From contig JAJEKV010000024.1 of the NCBI GenBank assembly GCA_021234155.1, forward strand, positions 12,126,913-12,190,912: DNA of 64,000 bases. Reading direction: 5' to 3'. The DNA is from Isoetes taiwanensis (Eukaryota; Streptophyta; Lycopodiopsida; Isoetales; Isoetaceae). Below the pieces are notes generated by a model. The model made no database searches. It was not told the origin of the DNA and saw only the letters and a program-made list of their open reading frames with translations. Position numbers and translations under genes: made by a program. Shown here one piece after another: positions 11,622 through 22,495 of this stretch. Numbering within the stretch: the first letter of the stretch is position 1; each line of letters begins with the position of its first letter.

Positions 11622-11701
11622 TTCTCCCCAATGCTGTCCGCAGCATTAGAGTAAGGTTTTTTGAACCTGCATAAACTTATATACTCGATTATTATTACTA
11701 T

Positions 11702-14700
11702 ATGGGCAAGCAGGATAAGAAACAGGTGACCTTCAAAGAGCAAGGAGGGGGATCCAACTATTCCACGGCAGTGAGACAGTTTTTGCAATCCATTCCCAAA
11801 GAGAAGAAGCAGGAGTGCATAGAGAAGCAACTGTGCTTTAGGTGTTTCCAACCAGGGCATAGGACAAACAACTGCCCCCTGATGATGAACGTAGCATTAG
11901 CGGAGATGGGATGGGAGACACCAACGGAAGCTGACGACGACGATGCACTGGACTATATTCATGGTGAGTGCCATATTTTTGCAGCCATTGATACGGAGAA
12001 CGTAAAAAGCCAGTACCAAGTAATCTCCACAACTGGGAAAGCCAAGGAGAAATCTTTCATAGTCTTGATAGATACAAGGAGCACCTATAACTTTGCATCG
12101 CCAAGAATGGTACAGACATTGAAGCTTAAGCCCTTGAAGTCAAAGCCTAGACCGGTTGTGTTGGCTAGTGGAGCAATCAGGCATACAGCAGAAAAAAGAA
12201 TTAACTTCAACGTAGACTTGCCGGGAGCTGAAGTGATGAACATCGACAAATATGATTTGATAATAGGAATGGAGTAACTTGGACCAGCAGGAGCCATTAT
12301 TGATTGTGGGAAACGTAAGGTGACCTTAACAACGCCGGAAGGCAAGATCATCGAGATAGCAAGTAAAGAAGTAACACCAATTATGCAATGCATGTCGAGC
12401 GAGAAATTACTTAAGTGCAAAAGGAAAGAGCAAGTGGCCTACATCTTCAGACTCCAAGCGGACGAGGAAGAGACGGAAGAAGAGAAAGAGGCCAAAGCAT
12501 TGAAAAAGCTCCCAAAGCCTATAGCAAAGTTGATAAAGGAATTTTATGACTTGTTTCCTGATGAGATCAAGTAGCATCCACCCTATAGAGGAGTCGAGTG
12601 TGAAATAGCACTCGAACCAGGGACTAAGCCAACTAGCAAGGCACCTTATAGAATGTCAACCGAAGAGTTGACGGAGTTGAAGAAGCAACTAAAAGAATTG
12701 CTAGACCTAGGGTTCATAAGACCTAGTGTCTCTCCTTTTGGAGCGCCTATCCTTTTTGTGAAAAAGAAGGATGGAAGCCTTAGGATGTGCATTGACTACT
12801 GCCAGTTAAATAAGCACACCATTAAGAATAAGTATGCCTTGCCTAGATCAGATGATCTCATGGACCAGTTGCAGGGAGCGAAGGTCTTTTCTAAGATAGA
12901 CTTGAGATCGTGTTATCACCAGATCAGGATCAAGGAAGAAGACATCCACAAGTCAGCTTTCAGAACGAGATATGGCCATTTTGAGTTCACGGTGATGCCA
13001 TTCGGTTTGTCCAATGCATCAGCAACTTTCATGAGGCTCATGAATGACGTCTTCCATGAATTCCTAGATTCTTTCATCACAGTCTTCTTCAACGACATTC
13101 TGGTGTACAGCAAATCTCTGGAAGAGCATGCCCAACATTTGAGAAGGGTGCTCGAAAAGCTAAGAAGGCATCAACTCTTCGCGAAGCTATCTAAGTGCCA
13201 CTTCACGACGGAAAGAGTGGAGTACCTAGGGCATGTGATTTCAGCGGAAGGCATCTCCACGGACCATGCTAAGATTGAAGCAGTGATAACACATGAAGTA
13301 AGGAGCTTCCTCGGCCTAACAGGCTATTATAGAAGGTTTGTCAAGAACTTTGCCAAGATAGCAGCACCATTAACAGATCTTACGAAAGCAGGGAAGATAA
13401 AAGATTGGGCAACTCATTGGCAAAGTAAGGCCCAGAAAGCATTTGCACATTGAAGGAAGCATTGACGACGGCGCCAGTTTTGGTCTTGCCAGACCCGGCC
13501 AAAGACAAGCTTGTGGCGACGGACGCTAGCAGAATAGCAATAGGTGCAGTCCTCATGCAGGAGAAAAAGGTAGTGGCCTATGATTCGAAGAAAATGAACG
13601 ATGCGGAGCAGCGCTACCCAACACATGATCAGGAGCTTCTGGCTATAGTAAGAGCTTTAAGAATTTGGAGGCACTATCTATTGGGAAGAAGATTCCAACT
13701 AGATACGGATCATCAAAGCCTCCAATATATCTTTACACAACCACTCCTCAATTTGAGGCAAAGGAGATGGATGGAATTCCTTGAAGAATATGACTTCGAG
13801 ATATTTTATAAGCCAGGAAAGCTCAATGTGGTTGCAGATGCTCTTTCTAGAAAGCCTTTGGCAACAAGAACGCATTGTAATGCAATTTCGATGCTCACGA
13901 GCGAGTTCGGCAAGAAGATTGAAGAAAGCTTACCAACAGATGCCGACTTCAAGGAAGTTTGGGCAAGTCTTTGCAAGGAAGCCAGGACCGACAAGGAAAG
14001 GGAAATGTTTAGGTACTATAAGAAGGAGAATAACTTGCTATGCTATAAAAATAAATTGTGTGTACCCGAATCTTCAGAAGTTAGGAAGCTAATCCTACAT
14101 GATACACACAATAGTCCCATAGCAGGGCATGCAGGGTTTATGAAGACATACTTCAAAATTAGAAGCAGTTACTTCTGGCCCGGCATGAAGAAGGAGATAG
14201 CAAGGTACATTCGTGAGTGTCAGATATGCCAACAAACAAAGGCGGAACAACTCTGAATTCTAGGTGCCTTGGAGCCGTTGCCTGTGCCAAATGCTAAGTG
14301 GGAGGTAATAAGTATGGACTTTATTACAGGACTCCCAAGAACAGCAAGAGGCAAGGATGCCCTGATGGTGGTGGTCGACAAGTTGTCAAACATGGCACAC
14401 TTTGTGCCATGTAGGACAACTGATACATCATTGGATACTGCCGTTCTATTTGTTAAGGAGATTTTTAGACTCCACGGCATGCCAAGGGAGATAATTGCAG
14501 ATAGGGACTCCAAATTCATGAGTGCCTTTTGGCAGGACCTATTCACCGCCATCCAGACGAAGCTTTCGATGAGCACGGCATATCATCCCCAAACAGATGG
14601 TCAAACGAACGAACCAATAGGATCATCGAAGATATGTTAAGAAGCTATGTTTTGAACAAGCAATCTAAGTGGGATGATTTCATCCACTTAGTAGAGTTCG

Positions 14701-15374
14701 CGTACAACAGCACCAAGCAGGAGTCATCGCAGATGAGTCCTTTTATGATCAACTACGGGTACCCGTGTCTTACCCCGGATACTTGGCACAATCTTGTGTC
14801 CAAGGTGGAAGTCTCCCAACAGATGCTTTCGGAGATGCAAGAGTTGGTGGAGGAGGTGAGAGGATACCTCCTAGCAGCAAGAAGCAGGCAGAAAAGCATC
14901 GTCGACAAGCATAGGACAGGTAGAGAATTTCAGGTGGGAGACAAGGTGTGGTTGAAGATCAAGGTGAAGCAGGCCAAGCTCCGCATCGGCAATTGCAAGA
15001 AGCTTGCTCCAAGATGGGCTGGACCTTTCAGGATTACCAAAAGAGTAGGTACCCAATTCTACAAGTTGGACCTGCCAGCGCATCTAAAAATCCATAGGGT
15101 CTTCCACGTAAGTCTCCTAAAGAAACACACTCCTAATCCAGAAGAGATATTGGAGACAACCGAGTTACTGGAAATGACGGACGATCAGCTTGAAATCGTC
15201 CCGGAGGTCCTTCTTGACAGGGCTTATAAGAAGACAAGAAGGTCAAAATTTCTCCAATACCTTGTGAAGTGCACACACTTACCAGTGGAAGATGCTACGT
15301 GGGTGCTACAATCAGATCTAGAGAAGCAGTACCCCGAATTTATGGAGCAATGCAAGTCGACATCGACTCGATAG
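11702..15374 (+). pseudogene. Chromovirus Gag-Pol polyprotein, disabled
   Basis: Domains in order: Gag tail with zinc knuckle CFRCFQPGHRTNNC (11836); aspartic protease region with LIDTRSTYNFASP (about 12065), where the usual D-S/T-G is DTR; reverse transcriptase at 12653-13440; RNase H with ATDASRIAIGAVLMQ (13519); integrase HHCC zinc domain ending CQICQQ; integrase core with MDFITGLP and ADRDSKF; and a C-terminal chromodomain-like segment with KFLQYLVKCTHLPVEDATWV (about 15250). Disabling changes are stops at 12275, 12572 and 14254, and frameshifts near 13445 and 14605. The reverse transcriptase active site reads FFND instead of Y-x-D-D, losing the first Asp. The chromodomain places it among chromoviruses. 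Confidence 0.9.
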
Positions 15375-15679
15375 GTGAGTGGAAGGTAGATTAAAAAAGT
15401 CTACTTCCGTCCCACGGAAGTAGACGACCTTGAGAGATAAGAGGTCATTCAGGTATGCATTGATAGGAAAACACCTCTAATCAATGCCTTCACCGGGGAG
15501 GACTCCACCCTTCACGCCCAAATACGGGAAGGACGTCATCCTCCACCCCGAGCAACTAAAGGTGTAGGCATGAGTTGGCATCTTAGGCATGATTGGGTTC
15601 TGTCTCCACGGCCACGATGGAAGAATCATAATCTTCCTACGCCGGGAGATATGCCTTGCATTCATATAATTGTAATTAA
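15375..15679 (+). other. 3' untranslated interior of the chromovirus, before the nested LINE
   Basis: The coding region stops at 15374. The following 300 bases carry no recognisable frame and lead into the 5'-truncated LINE. Confidence 0.45.
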
Positions 15680-17597
15680 TGGGTGGTTCCCGGTGTTTGC
15701 AAAATTGCTTGCTGGGATTCTAGAGCAGCAGTTGACGAGCTGGGCAGAGGCAGCAGAGATACGGGCCCTCACCCAGGCAGGATTCAGACCCCGACACTCA
15801 ACCATTGACCACATTTTCACATTGCGAACTATAGTTGAAGACAACAGGAACCGCCGCCAGGATCTATATTGTTGCTTCGTGGATTTTGCGAAGGCATTTG
15901 ACATTGTGCCTCGGGAAAAACTATGGGCAAGATTGCGACAGCTGGAAGTTCCTGTAGACTTGCAGAATGCAGTGTACAGGCTATATGAAAGATGCTCGGG
16001 TCGGTTGCAGCCGACAAGCCAACCATTTGATAGTAGTATCGGGGTTCGTCAGGGATGCTCTCTCTCCCCAACATTGTTTGGATTTTACATTGATCAATTG
16101 GAGAGTCGGGCTTGTCGATAATGGGGCTTAATGACGGGGCTCACCTTCTCTACCAGATCATCAAACAGTTAATATATGCTGATGATGTGGACCTCCTAGC
16201 TTATACACCAGCAGACATGCAACGACATCTCGATGCCCTGGACGCATTTTGTCAAGCGACTGATATGCGCGTCAACTTGGCCAAGACTAAGGTGGTTTTC
16301 ATATCATCTTCACGATAGCCGAGGATCCCTCCTTCGCCATTAAGGGCGTAATGTGGAAGTAGCATCCACATACAAATATTTGGGAGTGGAGTTTCTTTCT
16401 ACTATGCACTGGGACACATCCATACGGCTACGAGTTACGGCGGGCTGGAAGGCACTATATGCAATGCAAAACAATAGTCATAGAGCGGAGTTGTATGATT
16501 GGACCCATCAGTCGCACCTGTTCAAGGTCTTAGTGGAGCCTGTCCTTTTATACGGGGTCGGTATGGGGCCCAATGGTATCCCTCGCTACTTGGAATGACT
16601 TGGAGCAAAAGTAAAAGCCTTCTTGGTACGCGAGCACTAGGGGTGAAGTCCACATTCCCATATCAAATTCTACCGGAGAGAGAGGATTCTTGCCTCTTCG
16701 TAGGGCCCCTTGATCGCCACATTGTCTATTTTAGAAGGTGGTCAATATGGACAATGCTCGCCTTCCTAAACTAGCTTATATCATGGCAATAGGGCCCACA
16801 AAATACTCAAGGCCTACTGGAGGGAAAAGAGAGCTCAATGGATGGCTAGATGGAATGTGCAGGAGCACAGGTGCATACATGTGCAAACAGGAGCACAGGA
16901 GCACAGGAAGATCGCCATAGCTTGAAGCAATATCTTGATGCTTGCTTCATCAGCAAGTTTTGGGATGCCAGCACCCTTGAACAGGTCAAGACAAAGACAC
17001 TACCAAATACATAAATCCCACATTGGACGAGGCCCTCAATGCTACCTGCGCACTCACTTGCCCATGAAAAGACGCAGACTCATTGCCTCCATTCGCCGCG
17101 AGGGCACATCATCTTCGAATTGAGAGCAGGCGGTGGATTGGTGAGCCACGCGTCGGGGCGAGCTCGCCAATGCTGCCAAATGGGAGTCATTGAGGATGAA
17201 TCTCATACCCTTCAAAGTTGCCTAGCATATGATCAAATCCGGATGTGCTATGCTGAGTTGGTCAGGCCTGGCCAGCCGCTACATGTGACATTGAGCATGG
17301 CCTCCGTACGGGTGCTAGGATCATACCTTCAGGAGGTCATGGACATGCGAGATCAGCTATGTCCTCGGGCACGCGCTTGACATGTACATACACATTTATT
17401 TCATGATGATGTATACTTGTACAGTTTGACAGCATTCTTATTACTGCCATGGTTTTTCCCTCGAAAACCCTTCGGGGCGAGGGTTTTTTAACCCAGACAG
17501 TAATAAGTTTGTTGCGCTCCTTCTGGGTCCCATAGGCCGATTGGTCTCAGTGGACGATAAAAAACTATTCTTATTCTTATTCTTATTCTTATTCTTA
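15680..17597 (+). pseudogene. LINE reverse transcriptase, 5'-truncated, nested in the chromovirus
   Basis: It starts inside the reverse transcriptase at VFAKLLAGILEQQL. It continues with ALTQAGFRPRHSTIDHIFTL, CFVDFAKAFDIVPREKLWAR, SIGVRQGCSLSPTLFGFYI and the catalytic LIYADDVDLL (about 16170). The C-terminal part has LDRHIVYF and a zinc-knuckle-like C-C-H-C segment ending SHTLQSCLAYDQIR (about 17205). Frames change several times, for example a stop at 16120. The 3' end has a hairpin (17455-17495) and a five-unit TTCTTA tail (17568-17597). The clade is uncertain; the short simple-repeat tail and RT style recall RTE- or Jockey-like LINEs. Confidence 0.85.
17452..17597 (+). other. LINE 3' end: hairpin, conserved block and TTCTTA tail
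   Basis: CCCTCGAAAACCCTTCGGGG folds back on itself and is followed by GTTTTTTAACCC. The block GGTCCCATAGGCCGATTGGT then precedes (TTCTTA)5. The same hairpin and block occur reversed at 62328-62440, so this is the element's conserved 3' recognition region. The copy there ends in a different simple repeat (TTCC). Confidence 0.75.
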
Positions 17598-18005
17598 CAA
17601 CCAACCCTTATAATAATTAAATGTGTACTAACGTAGTGTTGGACCTGAAGGCCAATAGAGGAGTTGAGCGGCAGGGAGATCGCACTACGAAGACTCGCAA
17701 CACATAATTTTGTCAGAATGTGTTGTGGGGACACGGCAAGGAGCATTAACTAGGAAAAATTTCAGACTATGTTTATAATTATGGTATAAGCCATAAAAAT
17801 TTTGTGAATAATAGATGATGAAGTAGAGGACGAAAGAGCCTCTCACCATAGTACGATTTTATGCAAGGATAATTTACGATTAATTAACACATTACCTGGA
17901 AGTAATTGCATTGTATGTACATTAAATGTGATTGCAGGATATGCAGGTTTCCAAGGTGGGGAGACGCGTGATGCTGAGGACAGCATCAAGTCAAGGTGGG
18001 GAGAA
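17598..18005 (+). other. Chromovirus 3' region and polypurine tract
   Basis: This is non-coding sequence ending in AAGGTGGGGAGAA directly before the LTR. It is a typical polypurine tract that primes second-strand synthesis. A near repeat, CCAAGGTGGGGAGACG, lies at about 17950. Confidence 0.7.
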
Positions 18006-19610
18006 TGTGACGTTCCAGCATAATATATGACCCGAATACGTATATTATACTACCACGTCACCCGTACATGTCACGGATGACATGTACTTGGTGGTTGTAG
18101 TAGGTTGCACCTAGGGGCACCTAGGGGGCAACTTTGAATATTGTGCATGTTAAATAAACATACACAATTAATAACCCCCATCGACCCCATTGCCAAATGG
18201 CTAAACCCCATTTGCCAATGTTTTAATCTAACCCTAAGGGTTTCTATATAAGGGTTCGGACCCCTTAAACCCTAAACCCTTTCCTCTCTTTGCATTTTAG
18301 GGTTTTCATAGAGCTCCTTTCCCTTTTCGCATTTAGGGTTCCCTTTCCATTTCGGCTAAGTCAAGACCCCATTTCGCATTGCTCGGCTCTGCAAAGCCGT
18401 CTTTGCACAATAGATCATCGAGTAGCAGCCATCTTCAGCAAGATTAGGAGCATGGATGCGTTCCAAGGATCCGGAGCAGGTCAAGGACCAGGTATCTAGT
18501 CATTCTGTTGTGCAAAGCCGTCTTTAGGCTAAGCAATGAGGTAGTTTAGCATACTCATTTAGCCATAGAGGTCTTATAGATCCCGAGATCATAAGCCCTA
18601 ACTAAAGAACCTAACTCTGTGTTTAGGTAGATAGATTAAGATGATACTCTTCATTTCAAGTTCTGTGATGATGATGGTATTTCATTCTGTGACCTCCATG
18701 TATTGGGAAGGGGGGTAGAGACCCTAGCAGCCTTGTAGAAGATGATCCTAGAATAGTATCATTAGTGCCCAATTATTGCGGCCTGTATACAGGAGCCCAC
18801 CGGGTTGAAGGTGGAGGGGCCAGACCGGCAGAACAAGGAGGTACTTGTCCTAACACAGATCAATCCCTCTGGTGCGTAAAGCCTACCAGGGATTCTAGTG
18901 AGCTAGGTCTAATGCCTTGTCACTGCGTGTGGGCAAGGCATGGGCTCGACACCCGTGGAGTGATGCGTCACTCTCCATTGGGTTCAAGTCGAATAAGAGC
19001 AGTGGCCCTCTAGCCACCTGTGTTGAGCATGGAAGCCTTTGGAGGAAGGGTGACCTTCCTCCTGCCTCATCGGGGCTGGGGAGATGTAACCCAGTAGTAG
19101 CCCTCTTGGCTACGTACCCGGCAGGCTACGGTCCGGTCCCAATACCTATCAACCCACTCTGCAAAGTGTGTACAGGAGGGGCGGATGGAGTGGACTACCC
19201 AACAACCATGTTCCTTTGCGAGCCAAATCCATTGCCATAAATTATGTCTGCAATGACTTCTGGAGGCTAAGCTGTCAGTCGAACCCACTTGAGTCAGAGC
19301 CCATGGTAGGATTCCCTTGTTGTTATTGATCATGCTGATGATGTTGTAGATGTGATGGTTAGGATGTATTCACCCTTCGAGGTGATTGTATTGATGTACT
19401 GTTAGTTTGTGCTCATGTTTGTTTATTCACGCTTTCGCAGATAGGTCGACCCGATGGGAGACGGGTGAATGACACATCCACTCTTCCCTTGCTGGCTCAT
19501 TCCACTGGGGGTGGTGTCAGGTGGATGGCCCTTGCCAGTGTAGCTGTCAGGGAGAATGCTCCTCCTTCGGATACGGTGTGTGCATCGTATAAGGAGTAGG
19601 GGACGTCACA
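18006..19610 (+). repeat. 3' LTR of the chromovirus (1605 bp)
   Basis: It begins TGTGACG and ends CGTCACA, a perfect 7-bp terminal inverted repeat, directly after the polypurine tract. It contains a TATA box near 18245 and a pyrimidine- and AGGGTTT-rich leader downstream. Confidence 0.85.
18245..18252 (+). promoter_or_regulatory. TATA box of the LTR promoter
   Basis: TATATAAG lies about 240 bp into the LTR, followed by AACCCTAAACCC and TTTAGGGTTT leader motifs. The position is reasonable for an LTR promoter. Confidence 0.6.
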
Positions 19611-19749
19611 GAAATAGTGAAAGATGTCTGGTCAGAGAAAGAATCTGGGTAGGAAGTAGTGCAGATGTATGTTTATCTGACCTCCTTTTCATGTATCATC
19701 ATTTCATGACAGGCAGACAGGTTCTTAGGTACAGAGAGTTGTATTAGTG

Positions 19750-20172
19750 TCACAAAATGCTTACAAACTTGTATGGCACTTTGATGATACTCATGGGCAG
19801 TAAAGATGTGGACATGCTTTTCAGAGAGAACGTACACAATGCCAGAGGCTACACGTTTGGTTCAGCAGATGATTTATATCACTACTTCAATACCACCTTT
19901 GATCTTCACTTGGCCTATCACCCTTGATCTCACTTGATCTGTCCATGATTTGTCTCATAAACTGCTCAATTACAACTCTCTTCGTTTTGTACTTGCCTTT
20001 TCAGGTTATTTTGATGTCACTTTCTTGGAGCAGTTCTCTTCTTTCACCTTCACGAGGTTTGAAGATAAAGACAAAGGCATTGAGCATTCGAATTATAAAT
20101 TTGGAGTAGATGGTGATTGCAAATCATCACTTTATCTATCTACTACTGCTTTTTCATACTCTGATCTTTGAA
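19750..20172 (+). pseudogene. Unidentified broken protein-coding remnant
   Basis: Two frames read like protein. The first has SKDVDMLFRENVHNARGYTF and SADDLYHYFNTTFDLHLAYH (about 19800-19922). After stops comes a second with DLSHKLLNYNSLRFVLAFSG and YFDVTFLEQFSSFTFTRFED, ending at a stop near 20170. Amino-acid usage looks like real coding sequence and the pieces follow one another collinearly. I do not recognise the family. It lies just right of the chromovirus LTR and could be a captured or decayed host gene. Confidence 0.4.
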
Positions 20173-20346
20173 ATTAACATTCTGGGCTAATACTATTTAA
20201 AGCTTCTTTTGGAGATAGCCTTTAAAATTTTCCTTGCTACTGCGCCTTCTTTGGCAATTACTATGCTTTATTTTTAGTCATTACTCTGCTCTTACATAGC
20301 TGAATTTTATATGGTTTCTCTTAACTAATGGAAAAATCTACTCCAA

Positions 20347-20393
20347 CTCTCAAAAAAAAAAAAAAAAAAAAAAAAACAACAACAACAATATCA
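20347..20393. repeat. Poly(A) run with CAA repeats
   Basis: A run of about 26 A residues passes into (CAA)n directly left of the L1-type fragment. It could be the tail of an older retroposed sequence. Confidence 0.6.
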
Positions 20394-20397
20394 GGAG

Positions 20398-22495
20398 TTG
20401 GAGAAGATTCGGGCGCAACCTTCTGATGGCATTAGGGAGAATGCAGTGTTGCAGCGTATTGTTGCTCTGGAGCAGGTTAAAGTGCAGGAGGCGCATGTGA
20501 AGGCGTCCCTTACTTGGTTGAAGGAGGGGGACACAAGTTTCTCGGTGTTCTTCAGAGCAGTTAGACAGCGGCGATATGCAGCATCTATGGCGTCCCTTGC
20601 TTTGCCTGATGGCCAGACTTTGGAGGATCCCACTGATTTGCAGAGGTATGTGCATGCTCATTTCTCAGGATTTTTCGCGCAGCACACTCTTCCCTATGAG
20701 CAAGAGATGCAGGAGCTTGTTTTGGGGGCTGTTAACCCATCTATTCTGCTTCACTAGCGTGAGAGCTTGGAGCAGGAGCTCTCCAGAGAGGATTTAACGG
20801 AGGCATGTATGTGCATGGCCAAGGATAAATGTCCTGGGCTGGATGGCATCCCTATGGAGTTCTTTCAGACTTATTGGGAGTGGGCTGGTGAGTCTGTGTA
20901 CCAGGTGTATCTTGAGTTGCTGCAGTCTTCTCAAATGGATAGGATCTTGAATACCGCATGCATTTCCTTGATTCCTAAGGTTAAGCAACCTTCTACTATT
21001 AATGATTGGAGGCCTATATCCTTGGTGTCCTCTGTGTATAAGATTATTGCGAAAGCCCTAGTAGAGAAGTTGAAGCCGGTATTGACTTCTTCCATTAGTA
21101 AGGTGCAGTCTGGGTTTGTTCCTGGGAGGAACATTTTAACTAATGTTGCCGCAGCTTATGAGGGCCTTTATTGGGCCAGGAAAACAGGTCAAGGCATTGC
21201 CTATCTTAAGCTTGACTTTGCCAAAGCTTACGTTAGTGTCCGTTGGGAGTTCTTGTCTGCCATGATGTTAGCATTGGGTTGTGGTCCACGCTTTACAGAG
21301 ACAGTCATGAAGCTGCATAGGTCAGCACGGGCTACGGTGGTGTGCCAGGGTGAATCCTCCGCCTTTTTCTCCTTAGGCAGAGGGGTACGTCAGGGGTGCC
21401 CTTTGGCGCCGTTTTTGTTTACGATTGTGGCGGAGGCACTGTCTCAGTTGTTTTTGGCTGCAATGGAGGACGGGGTGGTGGATGGGCTTCGGATGCAGGA
21501 TGGTAGTCAGCAAATTATTAACCAGTTCGCCGATGACACTTTCCTCTTCTTGGTGGTAGAAGAGAGGAATTTGTGGAATGTGAAGGGTTTGCTGGATACT
21601 TTCTCCTTGGCCTCAGGCATTCTTCTGAATTGGGGTAAATGCTCCGCATTATGGGCCCAGCTGACTTCGCCTCCCCCTTGTTTGGCTCTATTCCCTTTGA
21701 AGGTGCTTCCAGGTAATGTGTGTACTAAGCTGTTGGGTATTCCCTTGAGAGGGGATGTTTCCATGGGGAGGGTGTGGGATGAGATTTTGCAGGGGTTGCA
21801 GAAACATCTCAATTGGTGGAAGGGTAGCAAGTTGTCCATGGCAGGTAGGATCACTATTGCCAAGTCAGTACTTTGTAGCACTCATGTGTTTACAGCATCT
21901 GCGATGTTAGCTCTTGAGGGTAAGATACAGGCTTTGGATAAGATTGTTCGAAATTTTGTGTGGGGCGGGGGATGATGAAGTGGCGGTTGTTAAAGTGGCT
22001 TGGTGGAAGTGTCTCCGCCCCCAAGAGGATGGGGGCTTGGCCATTCTGGATTTAGCACTGCATAGTAAGGTGTTGGTCTCCAAGTTTGTTTGGAGCGCTC
22101 TGCAGGATGGAGCATCTTCTCCTGGTACGGCGCTGTTGTTGCAGTCTCTTCGCTATTGTGTGGCGTTTGGGAAGCCGTCTGTGCATGTGGAGTTGCCCTG
22201 GCACTGTTGTATGGTCTCCGGCCTTTCCCACATGCATCCCCTTTTCTCACGGGGGTGTTGCGGGCTTGGGATCATGTGCGTGTGCTCTTCCAGCTAGATT
22301 ATGCCTCAGTTTATCACCACTCTTCTCCTTTCTTGTAGGTTCCTCTACCCCCTACGCACTTACCCTTGGTTGCCACTATGCATGCTCGGACGCAGGCCCG
22401 TTGGAGGCGAGCTGCTGTGCTCACCTTGGAGGATTGGTATTGGGGTGGTCAGCTAGCTTTGTGGGAGTTCTTTCGAGCTCGCTTTCGCCTGCAAC
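20398..22495 (+). pseudogene. L1-type LINE ORF2 (reverse transcriptase), truncated at both ends
   Basis: Reverse transcriptase of the plant L1 group. Visible motifs are CPGLDGIPMEFFQTYWEW, NDWRPISLVSSVYKIIAKAL, KVQSGFVPGRNILTNV, LKLDFAKAYVSVRWEFL, GRGVRQGCPLAPFLF and the catalytic QFADDTFLFL (about 21528). In the motif-A neighbourhood the usual KAYDSV reads KAYVSV. The part after 20767 runs 402 codons without a stop. A TAG at 20755 interrupts the same frame upstream. A frameshift in the G-run at about 21961-21970 moves the C-terminal part (WWKCLRPQEDGGLAILDL) to another frame. No endonuclease and no 3' poly(A) are present. The right end joins a Copia fragment. Confidence 0.88.

Larger units (their letters stand above)
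11700..19610 (+). mobile_element. Ty3/gypsy chromovirus, 5'-truncated, with nested LINE
   Basis: The element runs from a truncated gag through pol (to 15374), a 3' region holding a LINE (15680-17597), a polypurine tract (about 17993-18005) and a 3' LTR (18006-19610). No 5' LTR in the same orientation is present. Its left edge abuts a reversed LTR with its own piece of internal sequence (about 11622-11690). Confidence 0.8.

Noticed and set aside
21507-21881. Minus-strand 124-codon frame
   Set aside because: It is antisense to the L1 reverse transcriptase coding frame.
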